A DNA stretch of 64,000 bases from Hofstenia miamia (Eukaryota > Xenacoelomorpha > Acoela): contig SCFE01000029.1 of assembly GCA_004352715.1 (NCBI GenBank), positions 411,799 through 475,798 on the forward strand, in the 5' to 3' direction. Shown in pieces: positions 10,936 through 24,458 of this stretch. The notes under the pieces are model-generated. The model saw only the letters and a list, made by a program, of their open reading frames with translations. It did no database searches and was not told where the DNA came from. Both the position numbers and the translations under genes were made by a program. Position 1 is the first letter of the stretch; each line of letters starts with the position of its first letter.

Positions 10936-13900
10936 GTTCCTCGTAAGGATGATCTATTTACCAATTTTTTGATTTATAAGCACTTATAAACCTACCAAAG
11001 TTTGTGTACTTTACTTTTTAAGAAGGTGCATCTAAAGTTCAAAGTTTTGTTATGATATTGTGATGCATTGAGTGTTTATCCCGTGCTTAACAGATTTCTT
11101 TTACTGACGAAACATTTTCAATTGAGACTATTTAGATTTAACTCTGGATATTGTAGATACACCTTATTCTACAACATATATTAATATATCAAGGTTAGTG
11201 CTAAAATTGTGCTTGGAAGACCTCAACTTTGTTTTTCCCAAGACTTTGGGTAGCATCCCAATACCAAATCCAAGTATACAAATACATTGACTCAATTCTC
11301 AAAAGATATTCCAAACTAGAAAGTTGAATTCAAAACATCAACTAAAATTTGTTCAATACCAAAAGTAGCAATACCATCTTAGCACACTAACCTACTAACA
11401 AGGGAAAGCCACACGCCGGGGTAGTTTTGTCAGGCAAAGTAGTACTTTCCGGTTTTGCAGCATATATTTCCTCAACAGTCTGAAATTTCAACCGTTTAAC
11501 CTCTCTGGGTTTTAGCGATAACATTTTCTCTTAAAGGATACTCCATCAGAAATTTTGTTTAGTTCATTGCTATGAATGTTTGAGTTTGAATACTCGCATT
11601 TCGCATTTAATTTCTGATTAAGTTGAATAACTGGTTCTCTTTGGAACATGCCCTCTCAACTTCTGCCCCAGTACGAGAGATGAGCCTAACTATTTTCTCA
11701 TAGACCGTCAGTGATTAATATTCTCTCTGTTATAAAAATTTACCCAGCCCTTAAAATGATTCTTTAATACACACACTACATAGACACACACATTTATTAT
11801 TTTTATATGTATTATGCATGCATATTTAGTTTGTAGTTCCAAAATTGTAACTTTTAGCAAACATATTGCTTTGAACCTTTTTATTATTATTAATGTTATT
11901 TATTATTTTTATTATAAACACTAAGGAAGAAGCGAAAATGTAAATATATAATAAAAAGCCCTACCTTATTAGATCTTTCAACAGTAGAGGCAGAGTAGAA
12001 ATCCTATATTTCCAAAATCCTTCTACAAAAACATTATTTCCCGCCCTTTAGAGAATGATGGATTAAATTATCCAAGTAGTAATTTTTCATTGAAGAATAG
12101 TCTATGCTGTCTTAAATAGTTTTTCAAAACATTACTTATATATTTCAGAAAATTCAATTCAAGTTAGTGGAGCAAATTTTATAAGCACGTTTTTAAGAGA
12201 AAAGACTAGTAAGACATTTTAAAACCTTACACAGAGAAATATAAGTTCTGACATTACTGTGATTTATCTAATTACGAAGATCTTTTGGAACTGGTGGTAA
12301 ATTTCTTAGCGAAACAAAAATAGTAGAGATGATTTTTTGAACAATTTTTGTTGACAGATTTTAAATTATCGATGGCGTTTGAAACATATAGTAAACACTT
12401 GTAAAAAGTGATAACCAGTTTATATTTATTTAAACTATTTCAAAAGTTTTCACTTCAAAAGATTGTTTAATCATTAATTCAAACTACAAATTACTTTCTC
12501 TTTCTTCCATTTTCATATTATGCAGGCTTTCAAAATACAAGTCTCAAGAAATTGATTTCATTCAATCTAGTGATTGGCTTAGAATGGTCAGACATCTCAC
12601 TCATATCCAAGCTAGTCACTAATACAGGGGCAAGACGCGCAAAATTTTGGAAAATATTGAAAAAACATACAATGGGAGATGCATTTCACTACACTAAATT
12701 TATTAATTTGTAAAATTTTTTACCGAAAATTTTATATTAAGCCAATAGATATCATTCCGCCATGCCCCTTTGCGTACTACACTGACAACCATCAATTTGG
12801 TAACAAAAGTATTGCCACAACTAATTACTACCAGGAATTATCTTTTGTCATTTAAGGAACATATCACTTCTTTATATTCAATTACTAAGATTCGCTGCCA
12901 ACTTACACCAGCACAAAGTGAGTGAGATTTTTCAGACAAAATTGTTTGAAGTATTACACCAGCCAACAATTCAGAGCTGATTAATCTTAGAGACTGTTTC
13001 TTATCATTTCCATATTTTATGTTTTCAAGTGAATTTTTTCATGTACTTTATGAGCCCAACTCGACTCATGTCTACACAAACCTACTATAGTAGATCATAG
13101 CCCAGCCCTATTTCAACTGTAATTAATAGCTGCCTTCAATACTAGTAGATGTAAAATTCTTTATCATATTTGATTCTTTTTTCTGATTTTGATGCAGTAA
13201 ATTCAGGTGTATTTTGCAGTTGTGTATTTCATGATGAAAATTAATCATTTGCATCGTTTGTATACTGTAGTAATGCCTGAAAAACCTGCAAAAAATGATT
13301 TTTAGAATTATTTATTAAATTGGAGGCTATTTGCTATAAAACCATTAAATATTAAATAGCTTTTATTTTTAAAGTGGGAGAAGACTATGATTGTGTTTGA
13401 TGACTTCGTAATTATAGCGAACTATGCATCTGTTTATGTACAAACTTAGTGAATATATCGTTCAAAATGGGCATGTAAATATTTAAATATATCGACTCAA
13501 ATAAACTATAGCTTAAACTAAAAAGCTTAAATAGTCACATAATTAATAAAAACTTTCACTTAAACTGTAACTTAAGTTTAGCATAAAATATAGTTTAATG
13601 TGGTAATCAGAGATGGAAGTGGAGCGGGTCAACTCATGGGGCAAGGTGGAGCGGGTCAAGTCGGGGCGGGTACAGGACAAGATTTTTTTAAAGTGGATAC
13701 CCATGGGCAAAAGTGATGTAAAAACACATTGAGTTGGGAAAAACGGAACCAAAAAACTGTCAATTTTAGAGATTGTAATAGCAATTTTCTTACATCACAG
13801 TTCCCCACATGACAAAATTTTGATTGACTTGGAAATTTTGAAAAATCAATTGCAATTTATTTTCTACTCTTAGAGAAATTGGATTCCATTCAATAATACC

Positions 13901-15168
13901 AACAAGATCTTTTTGATCTGATTTGTCATTAATAGGCTTTGCAATTATCCTTGGATAAAATATTTGCTTTATAGAGTTAAAATTTGTTATTTGGCTATTA
14001 ATAATAATTTTAATATAGTGACCATCCACAGGAAAAGGGTGCATTAGGGATTTTTTCATAAATTGAGTTACCAATTGATTTAGATAGGTAATTATATGTA
14101 GAAAATGGTACACATTTCAAAAAACACAACTACGGATTGAATGACTAGATATGATACAAAGCGTTATTTCCGGTACACTTGTTATTAGTAATGGCATTTG
14201 AGAAAATGATTCTGTATCTTATAAGCAGTAAGGATTCAAAATTTTTGGCAGTGTTGTTGTGACCCATTTTCATTTCTGATGGTCATCACTGCTTGCAATA
14301 TACATTTGTATATTAGTTCAGTGTTTCTTAGAAAGTGCTATTTACTGGATATTGATCGCATATGGTATAATATATTTTTTTCTAAGCAATGCTACCAACA
14401 TGTAGGTGTTGTTTGTCTAGAGAGATCATAGAGAAGAACCATGTAGAATATATATTGTGTTACTACGGGTTCCCACAACACATTGCTGTGAAGGTTGTAT
14501 AGTATAGAGCAGGGGCTATTCTAGTTTCTCAAATCTAACTATCTATTTTGCGCTATTTTCTTTTTTATATATTTTGTAGCTGTCATTTATTTATTGCAAT
14601 TGACTTATAAAAATATTAGAAATATAATTATAAAGTATTTTTTGTTTTTAGACGCGATCTTCAGGCTTGTTGAGTGGGGTGGGGATTCGTGGGGATCTCC
14701 ATCAACATCGTGGGGCGGGCGAAGATGAAATCTCTCCTCACAGGTTTCATGAGGACTTCTGGTGGTAGTAGGTTAATTCTATACTCAATTAAAGGGAGCT
14801 TATATTGATTTCCAAATCCAAAGAAGACGACATGATATCTATTTTTTATTAGTGATCATAGCTAATGACATCCACCTCAAAAGTCAGAACGTAATTATTG
14901 TTATTGTTATTCTTTCTCCATTTCAGAAATTGCCACTCTGCATCAAACTGGAGTAGTGAAAGATTAGTAACTTGTGAAAAAATATTTTTTAATAATCTGA
15001 TTTCCTTTCCTAAATGAACAATCAGCTTGGTTCATCAACCGAATAAAATGCGATGTGGGTAGAATTAATTTTCCAGGGTACATTAAAACTTAAGGTTTTC
15101 TCACAGTGATCTTGAATAACATTTTTGCTGCAATTGTTTTACTTATATTAGAAATATGTTATTTCTCT

Positions 15169-15204
<36 letters not shown>

Positions 15205-15492
15205 AGTGTTTTTTTTCAATTCCACCAATAGTGAAAATTCAAAAAACAGGAAAATCAGTTTTTTGTCAATAAAATGGTCACCATTTTGATGTCATAGATT
15301 TTGCTATATTTGAATAGAAATTCCCTGTTGGACTGTTTTTAAAAATTGTTTATACAACGGAATATTATATAAAATCAGGTAAAAATGGTTTGGGTAATGA
15401 AAGGATGCATTATTCCAAATAACCAGTTTTAAAATTTCAAAATAATAACAAATTAGATCTAATGAAATATGATCTAATGAAATATTATGTGT
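10936..15492. other. long AT-rich intergenic stretch
   Basis: No gene recognised. 11765-11940 shares a CA-rich segment with 29815-29960. 13612-13690 and 14650-14760 are GC-rich islands in otherwise AT-rich DNA, the first starting CAGAGATGGAAG, but no matching opposite terminus was found. A TA microsatellite lies at 15174-15201. Two direct copies of a 10-base AT-rich motif precede the gap at 15493. Confidence 0.5.
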
Positions 15493-16492
15493 NNNNNNNN
15501 NNNNNNNNNNNNNNNNNNNNNNNNNNNNNNNNNNNNNNNNNNNNNNNNNNNNNNNNNNNNNNNNNNNNNNNNNNNNNNNNNNNNNNNNNNNNNNNNNNNN
15601 NNNNNNNNNNNNNNNNNNNNNNNNNNNNNNNNNNNNNNNNNNNNNNNNNNNNNNNNNNNNNNNNNNNNNNNNNNNNNNNNNNNNNNNNNNNNNNNNNNNN
15701 NNNNNNNNNNNNNNNNNNNNNNNNNNNNNNNNNNNNNNNNNNNNNNNNNNNNNNNNNNNNNNNNNNNNNNNNNNNNNNNNNNNNNNNNNNNNNNNNNNNN
15801 NNNNNNNNNNNNNNNNNNNNNNNNNNNNNNNNNNNNNNNNNNNNNNNNNNNNNNNNNNNNNNNNNNNNNNNNNNNNNNNNNNNNNNNNNNNNNNNNNNNN
15901 NNNNNNNNNNNNNNNNNNNNNNNNNNNNNNNNNNNNNNNNNNNNNNNNNNNNNNNNNNNNNNNNNNNNNNNNNNNNNNNNNNNNNNNNNNNNNNNNNNNN
16001 NNNNNNNNNNNNNNNNNNNNNNNNNNNNNNNNNNNNNNNNNNNNNNNNNNNNNNNNNNNNNNNNNNNNNNNNNNNNNNNNNNNNNNNNNNNNNNNNNNNN
16101 NNNNNNNNNNNNNNNNNNNNNNNNNNNNNNNNNNNNNNNNNNNNNNNNNNNNNNNNNNNNNNNNNNNNNNNNNNNNNNNNNNNNNNNNNNNNNNNNNNNN
16201 NNNNNNNNNNNNNNNNNNNNNNNNNNNNNNNNNNNNNNNNNNNNNNNNNNNNNNNNNNNNNNNNNNNNNNNNNNNNNNNNNNNNNNNNNNNNNNNNNNNN
16301 NNNNNNNNNNNNNNNNNNNNNNNNNNNNNNNNNNNNNNNNNNNNNNNNNNNNNNNNNNNNNNNNNNNNNNNNNNNNNNNNNNNNNNNNNNNNNNNNNNNN
16401 NNNNNNNNNNNNNNNNNNNNNNNNNNNNNNNNNNNNNNNNNNNNNNNNNNNNNNNNNNNNNNNNNNNNNNNNNNNNNNNNNNNNNNNNNNNN
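15493..16492. other. assembly gap, exactly 1000 N
   Basis: Placeholder of unknown true length. It ends inside a Penelope-like element, so the element's 5' part is probably what is missing. Confidence 0.99.
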
Positions 16493-16745
16493 AAAACAGA
16501 AATATTACATCAGACATCACGATCAAGTAATTTAAAAATTATTGAGAGTATTTTTATAAAATCCTTGCAACTAAGTTTAAACACAAAAGAAGACTATATT
16601 TATAAATTAAATTTGCCACTTTTTAAAATTTAAAAAATTATAATTATTATTGTAAAATCTAGTAAATTTAGAGGGAATAATTTGTAAAACTGACGATGAA
16701 TTTGTAAGTCGAAATATATCTCTGCATGTTCTTATTAAGGTTAAT
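16493..16745 (+). mobile_element. Penelope-like element, 3' fragment (copy 3)
   Basis: Starts within the GIY-YIG C-terminus (EILHQTSRSSN, then IIESIFIKS) and reads through KEDYIYKLNLPLF to a stop near 16633, so here the native C-terminus is intact. The 3' UTR matches copies 1 and 2 until about 16745, where LINE sequence begins. It is therefore truncated or interrupted by the neighbouring LINE. Confidence 0.7.
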
Positions 16746-16759
16746 TAAGCTCCTAAAAA

Positions 16760-17896
16760 ACGACACATTATTCAAATGAATTCAGATTAGTTAAAAACGA
16801 GATTATAAAATACTTCTCAAGTTATACAAAAGAAAGCTTTGAATTTCATAATACTGATTATTCAAAATACCATATCTAAATACGCCACAACCCAAGTTAG
16901 TAATTGAAATAGTTTATGTAAATAATAATTTTTATGTGTCTTTGTTCAATAATTTGTATTGTTTTTTGACACTATTTATAGTTGTAAATAGTATTTCATA
17001 TTTTACAAAGCAACTCTAAATGTATAAATTTCCTTCCTTAGGAATTATAGGTTGTTTGTAATTGAAATCAGTTGATATATTTGCAAAAAGTTCGTTATTT
17101 ATCTATTAATTCTTTCAAACATTTCATTAGATCTACCAATTTTTCTTATGTATTAATTCATTTTTTCTCAAATATTTAATAGGTGGAGTAATGATTTTTT
17201 TATGTTTGATATTTACACATAAGTCAAAATTTTAATTAAAGACGCGAAAGACAATTCGTGTCACAACTATAGGAAAACTCATTTCTTAAACTACATGTAG
17301 CGCAATAGACAAACTTCTTAATGCAATATATTTTAATATGAAATTTCAACAAATTGTGATATTTTAAAGTGTTTGATTCATTTCAGAATTAACAGAATCG
17401 GTTACATGACTCTGCGAAACTAACAAATAGACTAGTACAAGAAAACTAAATTTAATTAATGCATTGCAAACAAGAAGTAAATTTTGGTTGGTTAAGAGTA
17501 ACAACAATAAGAACAATTCATTTATAACTATCCATACACCTAAAATAATGGATTGGATTTTGTTGTGATTTTATACACTCTTTTGCATTAGGTGTTGCCA
17601 TGCTTTGAATATGCTCATAATATTCAATGGTTAGTTAAGAAGTGTCATATGCTAAAATTGTGAATAAAACTCATTTTACCAATGTATGATGATCACATTT
17701 ATTACTTACTTCGTTCTTAGAATAGTAAAAACACAACATATGGTTTTTTTAAAGTTTATTTATTTATAAATATCTAATAAGTAAATTTTGTTTTTCTATG
17801 CTTACACTTAGTTGCAAGCTTATATTAGTTAGTTATAGATTTTATTCTTTGAGTATCCAGATAAGTCTTTTTTTATTATTTTTATATATTAAAAAC
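16760..17896 (+). mobile_element. LINE, 5'-truncated 3' end (plus strand)
   Basis: The first 120 bases encode the last residues of a LINE ORF2 (NEFRLVKNEIIKYF, then SFEFHNTDYSKYHI and a stop near 16880). About 1 kb of 3' UTR follows and runs into the 1000-N gap. The same unit is present in opposite orientation at about 37050-38330. That copy has an extra 80-90 bp near 37880-37970 and about 60 bp near 37165-37225, so the two differ by indels. Confidence 0.7.
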
Positions 17897-18896
17897 NNNN
17901 NNNNNNNNNNNNNNNNNNNNNNNNNNNNNNNNNNNNNNNNNNNNNNNNNNNNNNNNNNNNNNNNNNNNNNNNNNNNNNNNNNNNNNNNNNNNNNNNNNNN
18001 NNNNNNNNNNNNNNNNNNNNNNNNNNNNNNNNNNNNNNNNNNNNNNNNNNNNNNNNNNNNNNNNNNNNNNNNNNNNNNNNNNNNNNNNNNNNNNNNNNNN
18101 NNNNNNNNNNNNNNNNNNNNNNNNNNNNNNNNNNNNNNNNNNNNNNNNNNNNNNNNNNNNNNNNNNNNNNNNNNNNNNNNNNNNNNNNNNNNNNNNNNNN
18201 NNNNNNNNNNNNNNNNNNNNNNNNNNNNNNNNNNNNNNNNNNNNNNNNNNNNNNNNNNNNNNNNNNNNNNNNNNNNNNNNNNNNNNNNNNNNNNNNNNNN
18301 NNNNNNNNNNNNNNNNNNNNNNNNNNNNNNNNNNNNNNNNNNNNNNNNNNNNNNNNNNNNNNNNNNNNNNNNNNNNNNNNNNNNNNNNNNNNNNNNNNNN
18401 NNNNNNNNNNNNNNNNNNNNNNNNNNNNNNNNNNNNNNNNNNNNNNNNNNNNNNNNNNNNNNNNNNNNNNNNNNNNNNNNNNNNNNNNNNNNNNNNNNNN
18501 NNNNNNNNNNNNNNNNNNNNNNNNNNNNNNNNNNNNNNNNNNNNNNNNNNNNNNNNNNNNNNNNNNNNNNNNNNNNNNNNNNNNNNNNNNNNNNNNNNNN
18601 NNNNNNNNNNNNNNNNNNNNNNNNNNNNNNNNNNNNNNNNNNNNNNNNNNNNNNNNNNNNNNNNNNNNNNNNNNNNNNNNNNNNNNNNNNNNNNNNNNNN
18701 NNNNNNNNNNNNNNNNNNNNNNNNNNNNNNNNNNNNNNNNNNNNNNNNNNNNNNNNNNNNNNNNNNNNNNNNNNNNNNNNNNNNNNNNNNNNNNNNNNNN
18801 NNNNNNNNNNNNNNNNNNNNNNNNNNNNNNNNNNNNNNNNNNNNNNNNNNNNNNNNNNNNNNNNNNNNNNNNNNNNNNNNNNNNNNNNNNNNNNNN
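17897..18896. other. assembly gap, exactly 1000 N
   Basis: Placeholder between a LINE 3' UTR and a TA microsatellite (18897-18932). In the opposite copy, the LINE end is also followed by a TA-rich tract (36945-36975). Confidence 0.99.
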
Positions 18897-18932
18897 ATAT
18901 ATATATATATATATACAGTATATTATATATAT

Positions 18933-20266
18933 ATAAGTACGCAAAAATAGTTTAGCATAAATATGTACAAATTTACATAAACCTATTCTCTCTTGGGAAT
19001 TCACCACGGAAATTTTCATGGGGGAGTGGTTAACGCTTTACTCCTCCCAATTTTAAGATATACATTTTGGATCATTTATATTAATGACATAAGGAATTAT
19101 ATCAATAACATGTTGCATTCATCCTAGCAATGAATTGTCAGGTGAGACACCGATTTTGTCTATGATTCAATTTTTTATAAAAATGGTTGAGCTCTATTCT
19201 TCAAACACAAAGCCAAGCATCTTACAAACATTGTTAATAATATAGTTTAGTGTTTATTTATATAAAGAGATAATAATTGGAAAATTGCCCTCATTTACAT
19301 CTAATAGATATTTGTTGGTAATAGTTTAGAAAGTATTTTTATATGGTGCATTTGTACATTAATTTACTTGCCTTCAAATTTGATGATTTTTTTATTTTGT
19401 TGCCATATGCGGAAATGCCTGAATTTGTACTACGGCCAATTGTAATGCTTTAGCCAGGAAAATTCACCGATTGACCATCATATAAAAATTGGATACGCAA
19501 TGAATAGAAGTTAAAAACATGTAAGCCGTTTACTTCCTCAATATGATTCGAAGTTTTTTTGTCATACATTTTGCAGTGCACATTTTTCAAATTTATCAAT
19601 GATTAATACGTGTAATATAATATGCATTCTAACTTTACAAAAATTGCCTGAGCATTTCTCTATTAGGTCTAGGAATTGGACGTTTTCATTGTGTTCTAAA
19701 ACATTATTAAATACTACAAAATTCTTGCAAACTCAATCAGGTGCTCTACATACTGATATAATTATGTTGTAGATTAGTCTCGTGAGCGTATCCTCACAAA
19801 AATATTTAGACTATCTATGGCACAAAATTGCGAGGGTCAGATTCAAAGTGTTTATTGTGCACATTTTTTACTTTTGTAAAGCAAACATTAAATGAATGTA
19901 TTGATACTGTCTATAGAACCTCCCTATTTCTTCGCTTCATTTGTCATTTCTGCAAATAGACTGCTTGATAGCTTTAACATGTTACAAATACTTTCCCATT
20001 GGACCGGATGTCGTCTTACTTCCGCGACAAATCTTCAAGAAATCGAAATACTCTGTTTCCATTTTTAGTCAAATTATAAAGTGGCATTTCCAGCTTTTGT
20101 AAATCAATGTACCTTGTGAAGTTAAAGATTTCAGTTGTATTTTTACTTAGCAAAGTAATCATGCTGACGCATGCACTTTTTCAAATGAGAAGCAACTAGG
20201 TTAGATATAGGTTAGGTATATTTAATAATGTTTTGAATATCATTTGTTTTCTGAAAAAATAATATA
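18933..20266. other. AT-rich stretch, nothing recognised
   Basis: No open frame of note and no terminal repeats seen before the mariner/Tc1 derivative. Confidence 0.5.
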
Positions 20267-20836
20267 CAGGGTGTAACAAAATGAAAGCAAGAACTGTAGT
20301 TACGTAGCTAAACATCAATGGATGGAAATTTAACTGTGAGGGTTCGCCTTGCTGCAACAGCGATGTTATATGTTTAATCGATTTGGGGTTCAGATTTTTC
20401 ATTCAAATTTTTGAAATCGTCATTCCTATTGATCGTTACTCAAGGATGATGATCAGAGACTGACTTGAGTGATAAAGGCTTACTTACTAAAGATAAAAGT
20501 TTATGGTAGAAACCCACACACTATGGACGATCTGAAGAATGCTATTACCGATGAAATTCGTGTTATAGCATTAGATTTGGTGAACAAGGCGTGCCGTTCT
20601 GTTCGTGACTGGATTTGCAAATGTATTGAACATGATGGTCATCATTTTGAACATTCTCTATGAACACTTTCTTCTTTTATGATTAATCTTTTTGGACATT
20701 ATAACCTCAGTAAGTTGTTTTAGATTCGCTACACTGTATATTTTACTATGAATGATTCGTTTTTTTATTCCTACTCTTATGAATAAAGTTAGATTTCTCG
20801 TAAAATGAAGCGTCTGGTTACTTTTGTTACACCCTG
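20267..20836 (+). mobile_element. mariner/Tc1-type deletion derivative
   Basis: Perfect 15-bp terminal inverted repeats CAGGGTGTAACAAAA (20267-20281, and reverse complement ending at 20836), each flanked by TA, the target site of Tc1/mariner elements. Total length is 570 bp, against about 1.3 kb for a full element. The only coding remnant is the transposase C-terminal tail on the plus strand (20469-20663), which contains NPHTMDDLKNAITDEI and ends with EHDGHHFEH. The DNA-binding and catalytic parts are gone. Confidence 0.85.
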
Positions 20837-23800
20837 TATATTAGGTAAAGCAACAGGCAAACAGGCAAAGCAATGTAAAAGTTTTATTTTGTAAATTATC
20901 TCGAAATTCTAAATATTATCCTTTTTCCGTATCTAATTTACATTATATTTTTGTATTCTACCGTATGCGTGCTTAAGTTATCACTGATATGTAAACTGTC
21001 TTTTACCAATCAAAGGTCAACTTCATTGTACGGATTTCAAAAATACGATTAAAGCAAACGATTTTCACTATTAATATAATTTCTGCTGTTAGCTATTGAC
21101 AAAAATAACGTCACTTTTCACTTTAATATTCGAGTTACAAGGCAAAATTAACCATTATTTTAAATTTCGTTACATTTCCACTTAGTGTTCTCAAATCCAG
21201 ATGTGAGCGTATTTAGATATCTAGGTTTACGAGATATTCAGCAAAATTATCCTGACATATTTTTGATCAATTTCCATATTTCTATCATAAATCATTGTAA
21301 TAAAATGCAAACATTTACTTTTCAAGCTCTTGCTACAACGTTGTTACCAATCAGATTTGGAAGCGGGTCAAAAGTTAGGAACCAAGAGTTAACCGTAAAC
21401 CCACCCATGACCCTACTTGGTTAAAAATACAAAGTTCCAGGTGCGTAGTTAAAAAGGATGTTTTGTATGCAAAAAATCCGCTTTTCTATTATTAATGTTT
21501 AAAATCCAATAGAAATCAAATCATTGTGCTACTACATTGTAATTCATTAGACAGCGTGTGAAAACGAAATCATTTAAATTTACAAGCGTGGGTCACACGT
21601 TACGACCCCCGAGCCTACACGTGTAATAACATTAACGCAATTTGTGATCCTGACATACAAAATTGACCCATTTCTATCTTTTGGTTAGAAGCAGGTACTG
21701 CTTGGAATAGGCTGGGTGCGGGCTATGCGACTATATGAGTAATGAAACAAATGCAGTCCAGGCCGGAGTTCGGGCCTCAAAAAATAACAATCAGCGAGCT
21801 ACTATATAGTTTGAGAAAAATTGGGCCAGAACAGCGTCGAAATTACAGCGTAAAACGGGTCCGAATCTACTTGGGTTTTAATAGCCTTTTAATAGCCTTG
21901 GCTCAAAAATCGAACCTGGTCTTACCACTGGTTTGCAGATTTGCAGCCTGCCGGCTTTTTCAGCGCAGATGAGGGAAGGCTTACTTAACCAATTAAAAAA
22001 ATTTGGTAGGTCTACAGAATTTTTAATACAATAAAATCGGCAATAAACAAATATTAATGTTAAGGTTGCACAAACAATCACTTGGGTCCAAGTGTTGGAA
22101 CAAAGTTTCTAAGCGTGTAATGAAATTTGTAAATCATTGGATATGAATGAGGTCGAATTACTCGTATGTAGTGATGAGCTTGGCGCTAGAAATTAGTCTT
22201 GCGCTTGCATAACATGAATGTATTTACTATTTTTCAAAGGGAAATCAGATATATTTTTCAAAAACTTCAGTTCATAGTGTTCCGTTGAAGCCCTAAAAAC
22301 AAACTGAATTTGGATTAGTTGCCAAGTTTTGCAAATGTTTAGCACAGTTCCAAAAATTCCACACTGATATCCAAATTTTTGGCAATATTTTTCAAATTTT
22401 CCAAAGCAACTTTGCAAATATATATTATTTCTTCTTAAAGCTGCTTTTAAAAACTCCTTAAACATGCTTGAGGTTTAGTTCAAAATCAACTAGTTGTTGT
22501 AAAGTTACCCGCAAGTTCAATTTTTCCTGCAACGAAGTACAGGATGGTTCAGAAGTAAGATTGGCATGTTTTAAACACTGTTCAAAACAATTGTTTTTTG
22601 CAGTTTTTTTAAATGTTTTTTTTCAAATTTATATAGAACTTTCCAATTAATATAATAATTTACTTTTTAGTTTACCCAAATATCTGTTAATATATACAAG
22701 TAGTTAATATGTTCTTATTGCATGATGATAATGAAGATATACGTTCAAATGTACATAAAATTTGTCTCTTCCAAATAATTTGTGGGCACATACTAATATT
22801 TGAGGTTAAACTTTATGAAGAATCAGACAATTGGGTTATGGAGTAACGTTTCAAAATCCAACAAAATTTTTCGAACTAAAGAACTTTAAACATGCTTATT
22901 TATGCTCCTAGTTTTGTTTTATTTTATATGTACATGTACATCATTGGTGGACTACCTTAAAAACTTAATTTCTTGATAAATGTAACTAAATTTAGTTATA
23001 TTATAAATATACAGCTGTATAACATTTGGTAGTCGTTTTTGCATGTATAAGGTTACATAGGACCAGGGGAAAGAACAAATGCAGAACAAAAAGTAAAAAT
23101 TTTTGGCTCATGTCGAAAAAACATTTACAAGCTGTAGTTCTAATAATACTTTGTGACTCAAACTTCGACCAACCTAAATGCAGGGTGTAAATATCAACAT
23201 AAAAGTTAAGTTTGAGAGTCTCATGAAATGCAATAAACATTTCGGATTAACAGCAAACTGTAATTTACAGACAAACTTATAGGAATTCCTGAGAAATCAT
23301 CAATTAGAATAAAATTGGTTTTAAAAGGATTGTTATGAGGGACATTAACATTTGAAGTATGTGGAAGAACTCAAACCTTATTTAATTGTGCAGTTGCACT
23401 TCATAAATGTACAGCTGCAAAATTGAAACTTTCCTTTTCCTGAGTGTGTAAAAAGGCTATGAACATTTTTAGCAGCTCTATATTTCTGATACTGGTCATA
23501 CATACAGTAGAGAAGAGTGGGGGGAATGCCTTGCAGTGGAGTTTTTGGTCAGTACTTAGGGTACTTATTTTATATTATATACCTATAGTATATTCAATAG
23601 TGAATTCTGATATTTATCTTATGCCTTAATTTTTTACGCACATGGTTGAAGTACGCCCTTTTTTCTAGTGTGCAGTTGAAAAAATCTTTCAAGTATACTG
23701 GAAGAACTTCTACTTGGAAAGTCTTAAGAAAATTTTAATAATTTTTTGAGGTAAGACAATTACGCCATTTTCTATGTAAATAATCTCACGTCTTGTTTGG

Positions 23801-23888
23801 CTTGTAAGTTCGGGTGCTGACTAAATTAAGGAACAGACAATTTAAAAGTTAACTTGCACTCACAAAATGTTTACAAAATACATTTAAC
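20837..23888. other. AT-rich intergenic stretch
   Basis: No gene recognised. 21355-21420 and 21590-21780 are locally GC-rich and may be old transposon remnants, but no termini pair up. Confidence 0.5.
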
Positions 23889-24298
23889 CAGAGGTGTAAG
23901 TGGATCACTGAATATTGACCCTGACCCATTTAGACCCAAAGCCGAGCTGACCCAGACCCAATTTAAATTTATATTATTTCCCAGTTTTACAAAAAAAAGT
24001 TTCTGATTAATATATCTAATAAACAAACATGAATAACATTGCAAAACTAATCTATTCTTCTATTGTATGCATGGGTAACATAAATTGAAAGATATACATG
24101 TATGTGACAATTATTTATTGACAATAATTATTTTACAGATACAAAGTTCAATTTGTACATTATACAGCATTAATTTGACCCAGACCCAATTTGACCCAAT
24201 TCAAAATTATGTTGATAGACCCAGACCTAACTACACAAAAATGTGACCCAATTTGACCCAGACCCAATTTGACTCTGTTTGACCCACTTACACCTCTG
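23889..24298. mobile_element. hAT-like MITE
   Basis: Perfect 15-bp inverted termini CAGAGGTGTAAGTGG at 23889-23903 and 24284-24298. Flanking 8-mers are CATTTAAC and TATTTGAC, identical at 6 of 8 positions, as expected for an old hAT 8-bp target duplication. The interior repeats GACCCAGACCCAATT-type motifs near both ends. It is non-coding and sits just downstream of phosphatase copy 2. Confidence 0.8.
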
Positions 24299-24458
24299 TA
24301 TTTGACATTAAAAACCATTAAGTAATAATTAAAAAAACAAGGCATTCACTAAAACTCACTTCACCTGAAGATAAATGTTGACTATGTAAAGACAATAATA
24401 AATATACAATGAAATCACAATAAATTAAACACTTAAAAATGCTTAAGTTTCTTGGTGT

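Noticed and set aside
13612-13690. GC-rich block starting CAGAGATGGAAG as a hAT MITE end
   Set aside because: No inverted partner (CTTCCATCTCTG) was found downstream, so no element can be delimited.
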